Source: Methanobrevibacter sp. V74 (GTDB taxonomy: Archaea; Methanobacteriota; Methanobacteria; Methanobacteriales; Methanobacteriaceae). Taken from it: a DNA stretch of 64,000 nt. The first letter of the stretch is position 1. The number at the start of each line of letters is the position of its first letter. The notes under the pieces were generated by a model that did no database searches, had not been told where the DNA came from, and worked only from the letters and a program-made list of their open reading frames with translations. Shown piece after piece: positions 47,734 to 57,467 of the stretch. The translations under genes and the position numbers were made by a program. The DNA is taken from contig NZ_CAUJAN010000001.1 in NCBI RefSeq assembly GCF_963082495.1, positions 372,001 to 436,000 on the forward strand, written 5' to 3'.

Positions 47734-49473
47734 ATGAATTTTGATGATTGGAATTTGACTAAAAAGGATAGCTTATACTTAATGTTTGTATTTTTATTTT
47801 CCATTGGATTAATGTATATTAAAACTAGGTATGTCATGTCTGGAGGATTGATTTATCCAGATAAAGCACATTATTTAATGAATGCTTTACTTTATAGTGG
47901 ATTAGACTATTATAATATTGTAAATCACTATGATTTATTTTTAAGTCCAGTTATTGCATTTTTAACATCCATATTATTTAGATTAGGCATAGTTAACCAA
48001 TTAGCTATTTCATTAGTATCATCATTTTTTGCATTATTTGGTTTTTTAGGATTATATATTTTACTAAGATATAGGTTTAACTCTTTATTGTCTTTAACTG
48101 GAGTTATTATTTACGGTAGCCTATCTGAACTTTTGATAAATTTGTCCACTGGATTATTAGATGTTCCGGCTATTTCTATTTCTATTTTAATTCTTTTATT
48201 TGGAATAATGGCTATTGATAAGAATTCAAAATATTTTATCATAGCGTTTCCATTATTTATCCTAGGTTTTTTTACAAGGTATACTGTTATATTTATGCTT
48301 CCGACACTATTCTTGTATTATGTTATAAAAAGAGATTTCCTTGAAAATTTAGAAGATGTATTGTATAATAAATCAGAACTTTTTGTAAAAGTAAAAAATT
48401 ATCTAACAAGTAAAGAATTTAAACATATTTTATTATCACTTATTTTAGGTGCTATTTTAACTGTTTTAATTTGTAAATTTTTGATTTTTGATTTTGGCAG
48501 TTCTTTAATATTTCTTGATAGATTTCATAATTCAGCAACTAATATTGGATATGGTAAGGCTGGAATAGATGTTATTTATGATAAATTATTTTATGTTATT
48601 AATTTTTCACAAATTTTATTTAGGGATTATCGTCGTTTGGATGGAACTTTAAATTTTGTATTGTATTTTATCATTGGTTGCGGATGCTTATTTAAATTGG
48701 TTAATGTATTTAAAAATCGTAAGTATTATTTTAAATCAGAAAATACCTATTTCAAACATAATGCTTATAAAAATTTATTAAAAAACTTCTCATTGGTAAT
48801 ATTAATGATTTTTGCATTTTTTGCATTTAAAGTACTTTCTATCCATTTGATTACAAATATTTGTTTTTTGGTTTCATGCGCAATATTTTATTCTTTAATT
48901 AGAGAATTCAAATTTGATGATGATAAAATGGCATTAAATATCCTATTTTTTGCATATTTTGTTATAAATCTCATTTTTATAGCTATACTTCCCACAAAAA
49001 CGCTTAGATATTCATTACCATTATTGCCTCCTTTAATTTATTTTATTATTTATGGTCTTGAAGAAATTTTAGATATTTTAACTAATTTAAGTATATTTAA
49101 AAATAAATCTTATAGAAAGTCTTTAATATCTAAAATTATAATAGTGTTTTTGATTTCACTTTTCATGATATCTGCCTTTTCATTTAGTTCACATATGAAG
49201 ATACAAGAATGCCATAATGATTTGGTTGATGTGACAGATTATATTATTGAAAATGATGGTGATTATCACAATGAATCATTTGGATCTAATAACCGTGATT
49301 ATAGAATAATTAAATGGTATTTGAAGGATAATGTCACGTTTGATGATAATTATACGGCATTCGATTCAAGTAATATATCTTATGTTATCTCGAATTCTAC
49401 AGTTGAATTAGAGAATTATACTGAACTTTATAATAAAGGAATGTATCATGTTTATTATAGAAATCAATATTAA
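47734..49473 (+). CDS. Multi-pass GT-C-like membrane glycosyltransferase
   Basis: About 579 aa with roughly ten to twelve membrane helices. The first external loop carries Asp43 in IYPDKAHYLMNALLYSG, placed like the catalytic acid of ArnT/PMT-type GT-C enzymes, which use lipid-linked sugars outside the membrane. A long soluble C-terminal part (about 485-579) follows the last helix. GGAG at 47723-47726 gives the ATG at 47734. The exact family is uncertain (PMT/ArnT/archaeal GT39-like). In this island it could add a sugar to exported polymer or to surface proteins. Confidence 0.72.
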   Translation: MNFDDWNLTKKDSLYLMFVFLFSIGLMYIKTRYVMSGGLIYPDKAHYLMNALLYSGLDYYNIVNHYDLFLSPVIAFLTSILFRLGIVNQLAISLVSSFFALFGFLGLYILLRYRFNSLLSLTGVIIYGSLSELLINLSTGLLDVPAISISILILLFGIMAIDKNSKYFIIAFPLFILGFFTRYTVIFMLPTLFLYYVIKRDFLENLEDVLYNKSELFVKVKNYLTSKEFKHILLSLILGAILTVLICKFLIFDFGSSLIFLDRFHNSATNIGYGKAGIDVIYDKLFYVINFSQILFRDYRRLDGTLNFVLYFIIGCGCLFKLVNVFKNRKYYFKSENTYFKHNAYKNLLKNFSLVILMIFAFFAFKVLSIHLITNICFLVSCAIFYSLIREFKFDDDKMALNILFFAYFVINLIFIAILPTKTLRYSLPLLPPLIYFIIYGLEEILDILTNLSIFKNKSYRKSLISKIIIVFLISLFMISAFSFSSHMKIQECHNDLVDVTDYIIENDGDYHNESFGSNNRDYRIIKWYLKDNVTFDDNYTAFDSSNISYVISNSTVELENYTELYNKGMYHVYYRNQY

Positions 49474-49650
49474 AAAATGTTTATATTCATGCAGGTTACT
49501 TGAAACTGATGTGGATGATTTGGCACTGATTTTCTAATTTAATGTATGATTTTTTATTATTTTTCTCTTTTTACAGTTGAAATTTCATTTTTCATGATTT
49601 GATTTTATCCTTGATTTGCTTTGGCATTGTTTTATTGATTTTCTGTTGAA

Positions 49651-51033
49651 TTATAGTTTTGGATAAAAAATTTTTTAGTTAAGGTTGGTGAATTTTTTAA
49701 TCCAATTTTTATAATATGAATCATTATTTATAGTCCTATAAAATTCTTTTTCGAATTGTTCTTCCATGGATTCTATTGTATCAAATAAATAGTTTCCTAT
49801 GTGTTTTTTTTATTGATTTCCAGACTTGTTCTATTGGGTTTAAGTGAGGGGAATGTACTGGTAAATGAATTAATTTTATATTTAATATTTTTGATGCTTG
49901 AATCACTAATTTAGCTTTGTGAACTGAGTAATTATCCAATATTGCTACAATTTTTCTTTCTTTTTGTAGATTATTGATTAAATGTTTTTTGTTTAGTGAT
50001 TCAATTAGTATTTCTTTTTGAATATTTTTCTATGTTTGTGTGCTTTTCAGGATTTAATTTATTTGCTTTATTTTTTATTTTTACTAAAAATTATTTCTTC
50101 AGAACTATTATTGTTTGCTATAAATTCTTTAAATTCATTTTTTAATGAGTTAAATTGTGTTTTCAGATTTTAGTTGATTATATATTTCAGTTTCATCTAA
50201 TTTCGTATCTGCCAAAATATTTTTAAGTTCTAATATTAAATTTTCATTTTCGCAATTGACAATTTTAAGCTGGATTAATGATTTTATTTCCTTAAATGTG
50301 CGTGTATTTGGTTGAAATAAGATTAATGAATTGCCATTTACTGCTTGGTATCCATTTGTGTTTAATTTTATTCTCGTAGTTATTTTTGTCTGTCTATTTT
50401 TTTTGTTCCTAATAAATAGTATAATCGGCTTGTATTATCTTTATTTTGCACTGCTGTTTGATCTGCGAATACTAATATTGTCTTTTTTCAAATCTATTTT
50501 CTTTTGTGTTTTTTTTTAGTTGTTCTGAAGCATCTTTTGGTGCTTCAGCAGGAATAATATAGGGTTTTCCATTATCCGAAGCCTAAATTTTTCATTATCC
50601 GCCTAATTTGTCTATCACTATAAGTAACGCCAAATTCTTCGATTATTTCGTGTTTTACTTCTCTAACGCTTGTTAATTGTTTTTTTATAATGTTCTCTTT
50701 TAGTTCTTCAAATTGTTTTTCTGATAATTTTGTTTTTCGTCCAGATCCTTCTTTTCTAAGTAATCCATCAAATCCTTCTTCATTCCAAGCTTTTAACCAT
50801 GCATGGCCTGTTGGAATTGTTTTCCCACGTTTTTCTATTGCATATTTTACTGTTTCACCAGCATAAATGTCTTCAATGAATGTAATTTTTTCATAAAATT
50901 CTATATAATGTTTTAAATCAGCTTTAACTTCATGAATTTTAGAAAGTGGGATTTTTTTGTTAATATAAGCATTCCTACTCATATTAATATTTTAGTCACA
51001 TTTAATATAAATATTTTTTGTCCAAAACTATAA
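49651..51033. mobile_element. Decayed IS630-type insertion sequence with terminal inverted repeats
   Basis: TTATAGTTTTGGATAAAAAA (49651-49670) and the reverse complement of 51014-51033 match at 19 of 20 positions and bracket a broken minus-strand transposase. The length, about 1.38 kb, is somewhat more than a typical IS630 element, in keeping with internal drift. Both ends carry TATA, which fits TA-target duplication of this family, but the exact boundary cannot be fixed. Confidence 0.75.
49675..50982 (-). pseudogene. IS630-family transposase, several frameshifts
   Basis: The N-terminal helix-turn-helix part is intact for 136 codons from 50982 (TGHAWLKAWNEEGFDGLLRK, REVKHEIIEEFGVTYSDRQI). 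After a stop at 50572, the DDE domain continues in other frames: VFADQTAVQNKDNTSRLYYL (first Asp), ITTRIKLNTNGYQAVNGNS, ILDNYSVHKAKLV (second Asp), SPHLNPIEQVWKSIKK (Glu), ending NWIKKFTNLN at 49675. At least three frame changes are needed, more than programmed frameshifting could explain, so the gene is dead. Confidence 0.82.
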
Positions 51034-51097
51034 TAAAAACATATAGAAATTAATAGTAAATCTATACAAACAAATATAAGGACTTGACTATGCTGAA

Positions 51098-52564
51098 TCA
51101 ACCCAGTTAATTTAAGAGATAATTTGAAAAATATTTTTTTATTCTCCTATGTGTTGGGTTGGTTGGATCTTTGACCAGTCTATCAGGGTTTCGGTCATTT
51201 CTTCTATTTTTTTCTACTAAATTTGATTGTGCCATGTTTAGTATTCTTTTAACGGCATCTTTTCTTTCTTTTGGGTCGTTTGATAAGAGATCAGGCATGT
51301 CTAGTTTTATTAGTCCGAATAAAACATTGAAATTGGTTTTGTATTCGTGTTTTAAGTTTTTATCTTTGTGTTTTTCTTGTATTTTTTGGTCTGCGTCGAG
51401 TTTCATTGCCATTAAGTAATTAAACATGAATATGTTGGCGTAGAAGTCCTTGTTGTATTATTCCTTCTGAATATCCACTGAAGTTTTCTATGTGGATTAT
51501 GTTTTTTAATCTGTTAAAATTGGTTTCTATTTTCCATCTCTTGTTGTATAATTCTTTTAAATCTTGTGTGGTGAATTTTTCGAATGGTAAATAGCTTGCA
51601 AGTTTTATTCTTTGATTTAAATTGTCTAAATGTTTTAATGCTAATTCTACTTCGTTTATTTTTTTACTATTGGTTATTGTAGAGGTTAATATGAAATCTG
51701 TTTGTGTATCTGCTTATGCATGAGGACTCTAAAATCTGATTAATTCCTTTTTTAATCTATTGAGGTGAGGATTATTTAATTCTTTTAGTTGTTTTTCAGT
51801 GTATCCAATATTTGGTGCATCGCAGATGCTGGTATCACCTGCCAGTATTGAATATCCTTTATAAAGACCAGGTCTATCCGGGTCATTGTAAATTCCGTCG
51901 ATAAAGTCTTCATTCATGTCTACATAGCAAATATGATTAAGCAATTTTCTTCTTTGATAAAATATTGGATTTAGTTAAAGTCATATTTTTATCCTTCTTA
52001 TCACTTCTAATAAAATTTTATAGCTTCTACAGCAGTTGTTCGACCACAATCATAGAAAGGATATTTGATTATACTTTCTAAAATAGTTTTTCGATTTCGA
52101 ACATAATGCACTTTTCCATCATCATATTATATAATTTTCGATTTTCATATTTATCTAAGTTTGCCCAAGTTTCATTACATTATTCACTAAAATTTATCAT
52201 CAAAAACAACTCCTAAATCAAAAAAATCCAATCATGAAATTCTAAATAACTATTATATAAAAATATAATTTACCAATATTTAATATTAACTATTGTATAA
52301 TACTTAAATTAGATATAAAATAATTTAAACTAATTTAAAAACTATTAAAATAATTATGTCTAATTACAAGTAAATTAAATTAATTTAGAACAAAAAAATA
52401 ATCAAAAATGAAAAATCAAAAACCCCTAAAACAAGTAAAAAAATAAAAAATAAACCATATAACATAATATAATATCAAATAAAGGATTTCAATAAGAAAA
52501 AATAAGAAAATAAAATAATATAATTACAAATTAAAAAATAAATTTCTTAAATTAACTGGGTTGA
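51098..52564. mobile_element. Decayed IS4-type insertion sequence with perfect 19-bp terminal repeats
   Basis: TCAACCCAGTTAATTTAAG (51098-51116) is the exact inverse complement of 52546-52564. Together they bracket a broken minus-strand transposase and about 340 bases of very A-rich non-coding DNA on the right side. Total length 1467 bp. No target duplication is visible in the immediate flanks. It lies 64 bases from the IS630-type element and just upstream of the duplicated transferase block. Confidence 0.82.
51107..52200 (-). pseudogene. IS4-family transposase, several frameshifts
   Basis: Pieces from N- to C-terminus on the minus strand: a scrambled start near 52200 (WANLDKYENRKLYNMM), HICYVDMNEDFIDG, LYKGYSILAGDTSICDAPN (first Asp region, 51944-51729), then YNKRWKIETNFNRLKNIIHI (the Y-x-x-R-W-x-x-E catalytic motif near 51540) and the final 106 codons (51427-51107). 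Stops and shifts between the pieces, and loss of part of the middle, make it inactive. Confidence 0.8.
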
Positions 52565-52652
52565 GGAGTTGTCATTAATAATAAATACTAAAAATATAAT
52601 ATATTATTATATTTAATATTTTTAATTATAAATTTTAAATTTGGTTATTATA

Positions 52653-55443
52653 ATGAAATTAATTAATCTATCTAAAAAATCTAGGAATATTCTTAAAAAA
52701 TATAGAAATGCGCAGAATAATTTATTTTTAAGATATTATAACTTTGATGACTACAAGGATTTTGATTTAAATATTGATGTAGATGGTATTGTTTTTAATT
52801 TTCAAAATGATAAAGTCATTAAAAATTTATTTTTATGTGTTGAACATAGATTATCTAAAAGAGTTTTAGAAAAAGAGATTAATTCATCTGTGGTTTATTT
52901 AACTTTTGAAGAATTATTTGGATTGGCAAACTTCGGTATTTTTGATTTTTATTTTCAAGTTAACATAACATCATTTAAAATCAATGAAAGAATTAAATAT
53001 AAATTAAATACTTGCCCAATTTTTTTAGAAAAGATGATATGTTGTTTAAATTTTATTCAACAGTTGATTCTGATTTATCATTAAATATTACTAAAGCGTA
53101 TATCACTGAATTAGATGTTGTTGATGATAAACTATTAATGAAAGGTAATTTTGAGGGTTTGGATGAAAGTATTGATAGGTATTTGGTGATTAAACATAGA
53201 TCTTCTGGATTGAGGTTGGAAGAGAAAATTGAATCTTCCAAAGTATGTGTCCCTATAAATAAATTATTAGAAATAAGTGAAAACGGTATTTTCGATTTTT
53301 ATTTTCAATTTAATGAAGAATCCTTCAATGCCCAAGACAGAATTAAGTATACCTTAAATAGTCAGTGCTTGAAATCTTTTAAAAAAGAAGATACCTTATT
53401 TGAATTTTATCAAACAATCAACTCCAATTTATCATTAAAGATTAATAAAGATTATTATATTAATGAATTAAAGGTAATTGATGATAAATTAGTATTGAGA
53501 GGTAATTTTAATGGTGTTGATGAAAAAGACAATAGATTCATTGAAATTAAACACAGATCTTCTGGACTGAGGTTAGAACAAAAAATTAAATCTTCTGCAG
53601 CATGCTTTCCTATAAATCAGTTGTTGGAAATAAATGAAATCGGTATATTTGATTTGTATATGAAAATTAATGATGATAATGAATACAACAAAATAAGAAT
53701 TAAGTATTGTTTCAATAATCAATCTTTTAAGTTGCTTTTCAAAGAACAAAATCTTGTATTAACTACTTATTCAACAAAATTCAATGAATTGTCCTTTAAA
53801 CTTCAAACTATGGATTTTGATCATAATATTACATATTTGGATAATTGTGATGATAGAGTATTAATTAAAGGAAATTTTGAACCTTTAAATGAAGAAATAA
53901 AAAATATTGATAAAGTACTGATATTCAGTAAAAATCGTGCAGATTCCAGTATAAATTATTATAAAATGGATTTTAATGAAATTAATGATAATTATTTTAA
54001 TTTTGAGGGTTTTATTGATGAAATAAATGTTTTAGATGAAAAAACTGTAAATTTGAGACTAGATTTTTATATTAGAATTTATGTTGATGATATTTATTAT
54101 CAAAGTTTAGTTGATTTATCTAATTATAAAAGTTTTAAAAATCATGAGGATTGTTTTTTAATTAAAAAAGTATGTTGTAATAAGGTTTATTCTTATTATG
54201 CAACAAGTGATAAATATTCTTTTGCTCTATGGATTACTAAAAGTACTTCTTGGAATAAAGCATATGAAATAGCTAAGGGGAAAACAATTTATGATAAAAC
54301 TTCAAAAGAAGAAATATTAAATGAGAATATGGTTTTCTTTGAGAGCTTTTTAGGTAAGTCTTATAGTGGTAATCCAAAATACATTTATGAAACTATGCTT
54401 GAAATGGGTTTGGATAAGAAATATACATTTGTTTGGGCATATTCCGGTGAAAACAAAGATCTTATTCCTGGCAATCCAATAATTGTTGATAGATATAAAG
54501 CAGGAGATTATTATAAATATCTTGCCCAAGCTAAATACTGGGTAAATAATATTATATTTCCGATACATAAGAAAAGACAAGGAAATGTTTATTTACAAAC
54601 TTGGCACGGTACCCCTCTTAAAAAATTAGGTTTTGATATTACAATACCAGGACCTGAAGTTGATGGCAGACCAAATTTTTATAGTGAGTCAAGAAATTGG
54701 GATTATTTGATTTCTTCTAACGAATATTCCTCTGAGATTTTTGAAAGGGCTTTTAAATTTAATAAAGAGTTTTTGGAAGTAGGATACCCTATCAATGACA
54801 TATTTTTTAGAGACAATGCCGAGTTAATCGATAATTTAAAGTCTAAATTCAATATTTCAAAAGATAAAAAAATTATTCTTTATGCTCCAACTTGGAGAGA
54901 TGATGAACAAAATGAATCATGGGAGCACTATTTTAATATAGAAATAGATTTAAAGAGGCTTTTCATGGAATTTAAAGATGAATACGTTGTATTGTTAAAA
55001 ATGCATCATTTAATTTCTGAAAATCTTACTATTGATAAAGAACTGCAAGATTTTGCTATTGATTTATCTGATTATGAAGATATACAAGAATTATATCTTC
55101 TATCAGATATTTTAATAACAGATTATTCATCAGTATTTTTTGACTATGCTCATTTAAAAAAACCTATTTTATTTTTCACACCAGATTTAAATAATTACAT
55201 AGAAAATATAAGGGGATTATATTTAAATATGAAAAAAGAATTGCCTGGACCAATTATAAAAGATAATAATGAGGGGGGGGGGGGGGTATATATAGGTTAT
55301 ATAAAACTTTAATAAATACAATAAGAAATATTGATAATGTTAAAAAAGAATATGAAGAAAGATATGATGAATTTTATGAAAGATTTTGTTCATTATGTGA
55401 TGGAACATCAGCAAAAAAAATAATTAAACAAGTTTTTAGATGA
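52653..55443 (+). CDS. CDP-glycerol glycerophosphotransferase, block B, currently broken at a T7 and a G14 tract
   Basis: Paralogue of the gene at 28141. Frame one runs from ATG 52653 to the T run at 53020-53026, where a one-base change passes into the main frame (53012-55312). The main frame has three copies of a beta-rich module marked by IKHRSSGLRLEEKIESS and a TagF-like domain (FFESFLGKSYSGNPKY, TWHGTPLKKLGFD, ILITDYSSVFFDYAHL). At the G14 run (55273-55286) the frame leaves the family sequence and stops after VYIGYIKL. Adding one G or removing two restores YRLYKTLINTIRNID, ERYDEFYERFCSLCDG, KKIIKQVF and a stop at 55441-55443. Full length would be about 930 aa. As written it is probably off; a phase-variable state is likely but unproven. 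Confidence 0.75.
55273..55286 (+). repeat. G14 homopolymer inside a transferase gene
   Basis: Fourteen consecutive G in DNA of about 27-30 percent GC, by far the longest G or C run I see in the window. It lies within the coding region, about 45-50 codons before the natural end. The tract codes glycine in the open state. Length changes of one base switch the downstream frame. Confidence 0.85.
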
Positions 55444-55609
55444 TAATAATTTTTTAAGTGTTTTGAATGATATAGCTGAAAAGTATAGATTTATGGATAA
55501 TATTAAATCAATTATTGATGATTCCTTTATTGAAAGATTATCTATAAAAAAAACTTAATATTTGTTTGATTTAGATGTTATCGAATCATTAATAGATTGG
55601 AAAATGTGA
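55444..55609 (+). pseudogene. Relic of the HAD domain of the ATP-grasp/HAD protein
   Basis: The sequence reads EKYRFMDNIKSIIDDSFIER, LSIKKT, a stop, then YLFDLDVIESLIDWKM and a TGA at 55607-55609. This matches the end of the intact protein at 31158 (FKYMDNDVPSIFIDDSF, FDLDAVESLINWRM). The LicD gene and the whole ATP-grasp part are missing between it and the transferase. It shows that block B once had the same gene order as block A. Confidence 0.85.
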
Positions 55610-55629
55610 ATATATAGGGGATGTATTTA

Positions 55630-57462
55630 ATGTTGAATGAATTTGAATATAAATTATCTGTAGTGGTTTTAGTTTATAATACTGAGGATTATCTTGAAGA
55701 GTGTTTAGATTCACTTATTAATCAAACATTAGATAATATTGAGATAATTTGCGTTAATGATGAAAGTACAGATAATAGTTTAAATATTCTTAAAAAATAT
55801 GCTAGAAAATATGATAATATTAAAATTATAGATCAAAAAAATCAAGGTGGTGCTGTTGCAGGCAATAATGGTCTTAAAGTAGCTAAAGGAGAATATGTAA
55901 CTTTAATTGATTCAGATGATATTGTTGTTAGGGATGCTTATGAAAAAATGTATAATAAAGCTAAACAAACAAATTCAGATATAGTAAGTGGAAAACCTTA
56001 TGTATATTCAGGTAATTATTTATTTAATCTGGTAGGTGCAAGGCATGACCTGTGGGATGAAGAAAGAGTTGTTGATGTTAAAAAAGATTTGGATATTTTT
56101 TATGATGTTTTTTATTGGAATAAAATTTACAAAAAAGAGTTTATTGAAAAAAACGATATTTACATGATTCCTGGAAAATTGTATGCTGATGCCCCATTTG
56201 TTTTTAAAGCATATCTCAAAGCAGATAAAATAACTTTAATTACAGATCTTGTTTATTATTGGCGTTCTCGTCGTAAAAATACTTCAATTACAAGAAATAT
56301 TTTGGATTTATATAATTTAAAAGATAGGATGGATAATTTTTATGTTTTGAGGGATTATTTTAGTGACGATGATGAACTTTTTAATAGGGTTATTAAACTG
56401 TATCTTGAGAGGTTTTTTTTCCCTATTACTGGGATTTTAAAAAATTCATCTTATGAAAAAATATATTTAAATGAATTATATGAAATATTGAGCAATATTG
56501 AAGATATTTATGATAATGAATATATTAATATTGTTTATAATTTATGTGCTTATTTTATTCTAAATGAGGAATTTGATAATTTAAAAGAATTTTTATTAAA
56601 TTCTACCACTTTAAAAGATACTTTTGTTGAAAATGGTAAAGTATATTGGGATTTAGAATACTTTAGGAATCCAAAATATAATATCCCAGATAAAATATTC
56701 GAAATCAATAATATTCATAATAATTTTATTAATATAAGTGATATAAAAGTTGATTCGAAATATATTTATATGGATGATATTTCCTTACCAAATAATCTGG
56801 AAATAGATGAATCTAACGTTATATTTGAAGGTTTAACTAAAAAATATGAATCAAAAGATAGGAATACCTATAAATTTAATTTAAAACGAGTTGAAAAGAA
56901 TAAATTCAATGTTAAAATACCTATTAAAGAAATTGATAATATTAATAGTTACGATGTATTTTTAGAATTTAAATATAATGGAAAAAAAGAAGATTTCAGA
57001 ATAAATAAAAAGAATTTTACAAAAAAATTAGATGAAGATGTTATAAATCAGAATGATAATGTTTTAGTTTTTTTTACAAAGTTTAACAACTTATCATTTA
57101 TAAATGCAGATGTTAAAAATATTTTTGAGTTAGACATTAAAAAAGATAGGTTAAAAATAATTCCTAAAAAATATGACAGTATAAACTATAAAATATCTAT
57201 TGATTATAAAAAGAAAATTGAACGGGTATATTTTATTAATAATGATAGTCAGTCATGTAATGATTTTGAACTTAAATGGAAATTTTCATTAGATGAAAAT
57301 GTTTTATATAACCTATATATAGAAATTAATAAAAATAGATTCAAATTAAAGTCTAGACATTTTGAAAACTTCACTAATGAAATAATCCATGGCGATAAAT
57401 TTAAAATAAAGATTTTTGAAAAAGATAATGAGATTTTCATTGTTAAAAAATTAGTGGGTTGA
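55630..57462 (+). CDS. Long GT2 glycosyltransferase with C-terminal accessory domain, block B
   Basis: About 610 aa; paralogue of 32478. The GT-A domain shows LSVVVLVYNTEDYLEECLDS, VNDESTDNSLNIL and TLIDSDDIVV; the middle (KIYKKEFIEKNDIYMIPGKL) and the beta-rich C-terminal region also align along the whole length, but with much more divergence toward the end. An ATG at 55621 directly follows GGGG; the ATG at 55630 has the better spacing and gives MLNEFEYKLS, like MTNEYKLS of the paralogue. Unlike its upstream neighbour it is intact, so it may still act. Confidence 0.84.
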   Translation: MLNEFEYKLSVVVLVYNTEDYLEECLDSLINQTLDNIEIICVNDESTDNSLNILKKYARKYDNIKIIDQKNQGGAVAGNNGLKVAKGEYVTLIDSDDIVVRDAYEKMYNKAKQTNSDIVSGKPYVYSGNYLFNLVGARHDLWDEERVVDVKKDLDIFYDVFYWNKIYKKEFIEKNDIYMIPGKLYADAPFVFKAYLKADKITLITDLVYYWRSRRKNTSITRNILDLYNLKDRMDNFYVLRDYFSDDDELFNRVIKLYLERFFFPITGILKNSSYEKIYLNELYEILSNIEDIYDNEYINIVYNLCAYFILNEEFDNLKEFLLNSTTLKDTFVENGKVYWDLEYFRNPKYNIPDKIFEINNIHNNFINISDIKVDSKYIYMDDISLPNNLEIDESNVIFEGLTKKYESKDRNTYKFNLKRVEKNKFNVKIPIKEIDNINSYDVFLEFKYNGKKEDFRINKKNFTKKLDEDVINQNDNVLVFFTKFNNLSFINADVKNIFELDIKKDRLKIIPKKYDSINYKISIDYKKKIERVYFINNDSQSCNDFELKWKFSLDENVLYNLYIEINKNRFKLKSRHFENFTNEIIHGDKFKIKIFEKDNEIFIVKKLVG

Positions 57463-57467
57463 TTTTT

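Noticed and set aside
49651-51033. IS630 transposase with programmed frameshifting as an active two-frame gene.
   Set aside because: At least three frame changes and stop codons separate the catalytic motifs, more than one programmed shift could bridge.
52210-52545. Very A-rich DNA inside the IS4-type element considered as a replication origin or centromere-like site.
   Set aside because: It lies within the terminal repeats of the insertion sequence, has no ordered repeats, and is ordinary decayed AT-rich DNA.
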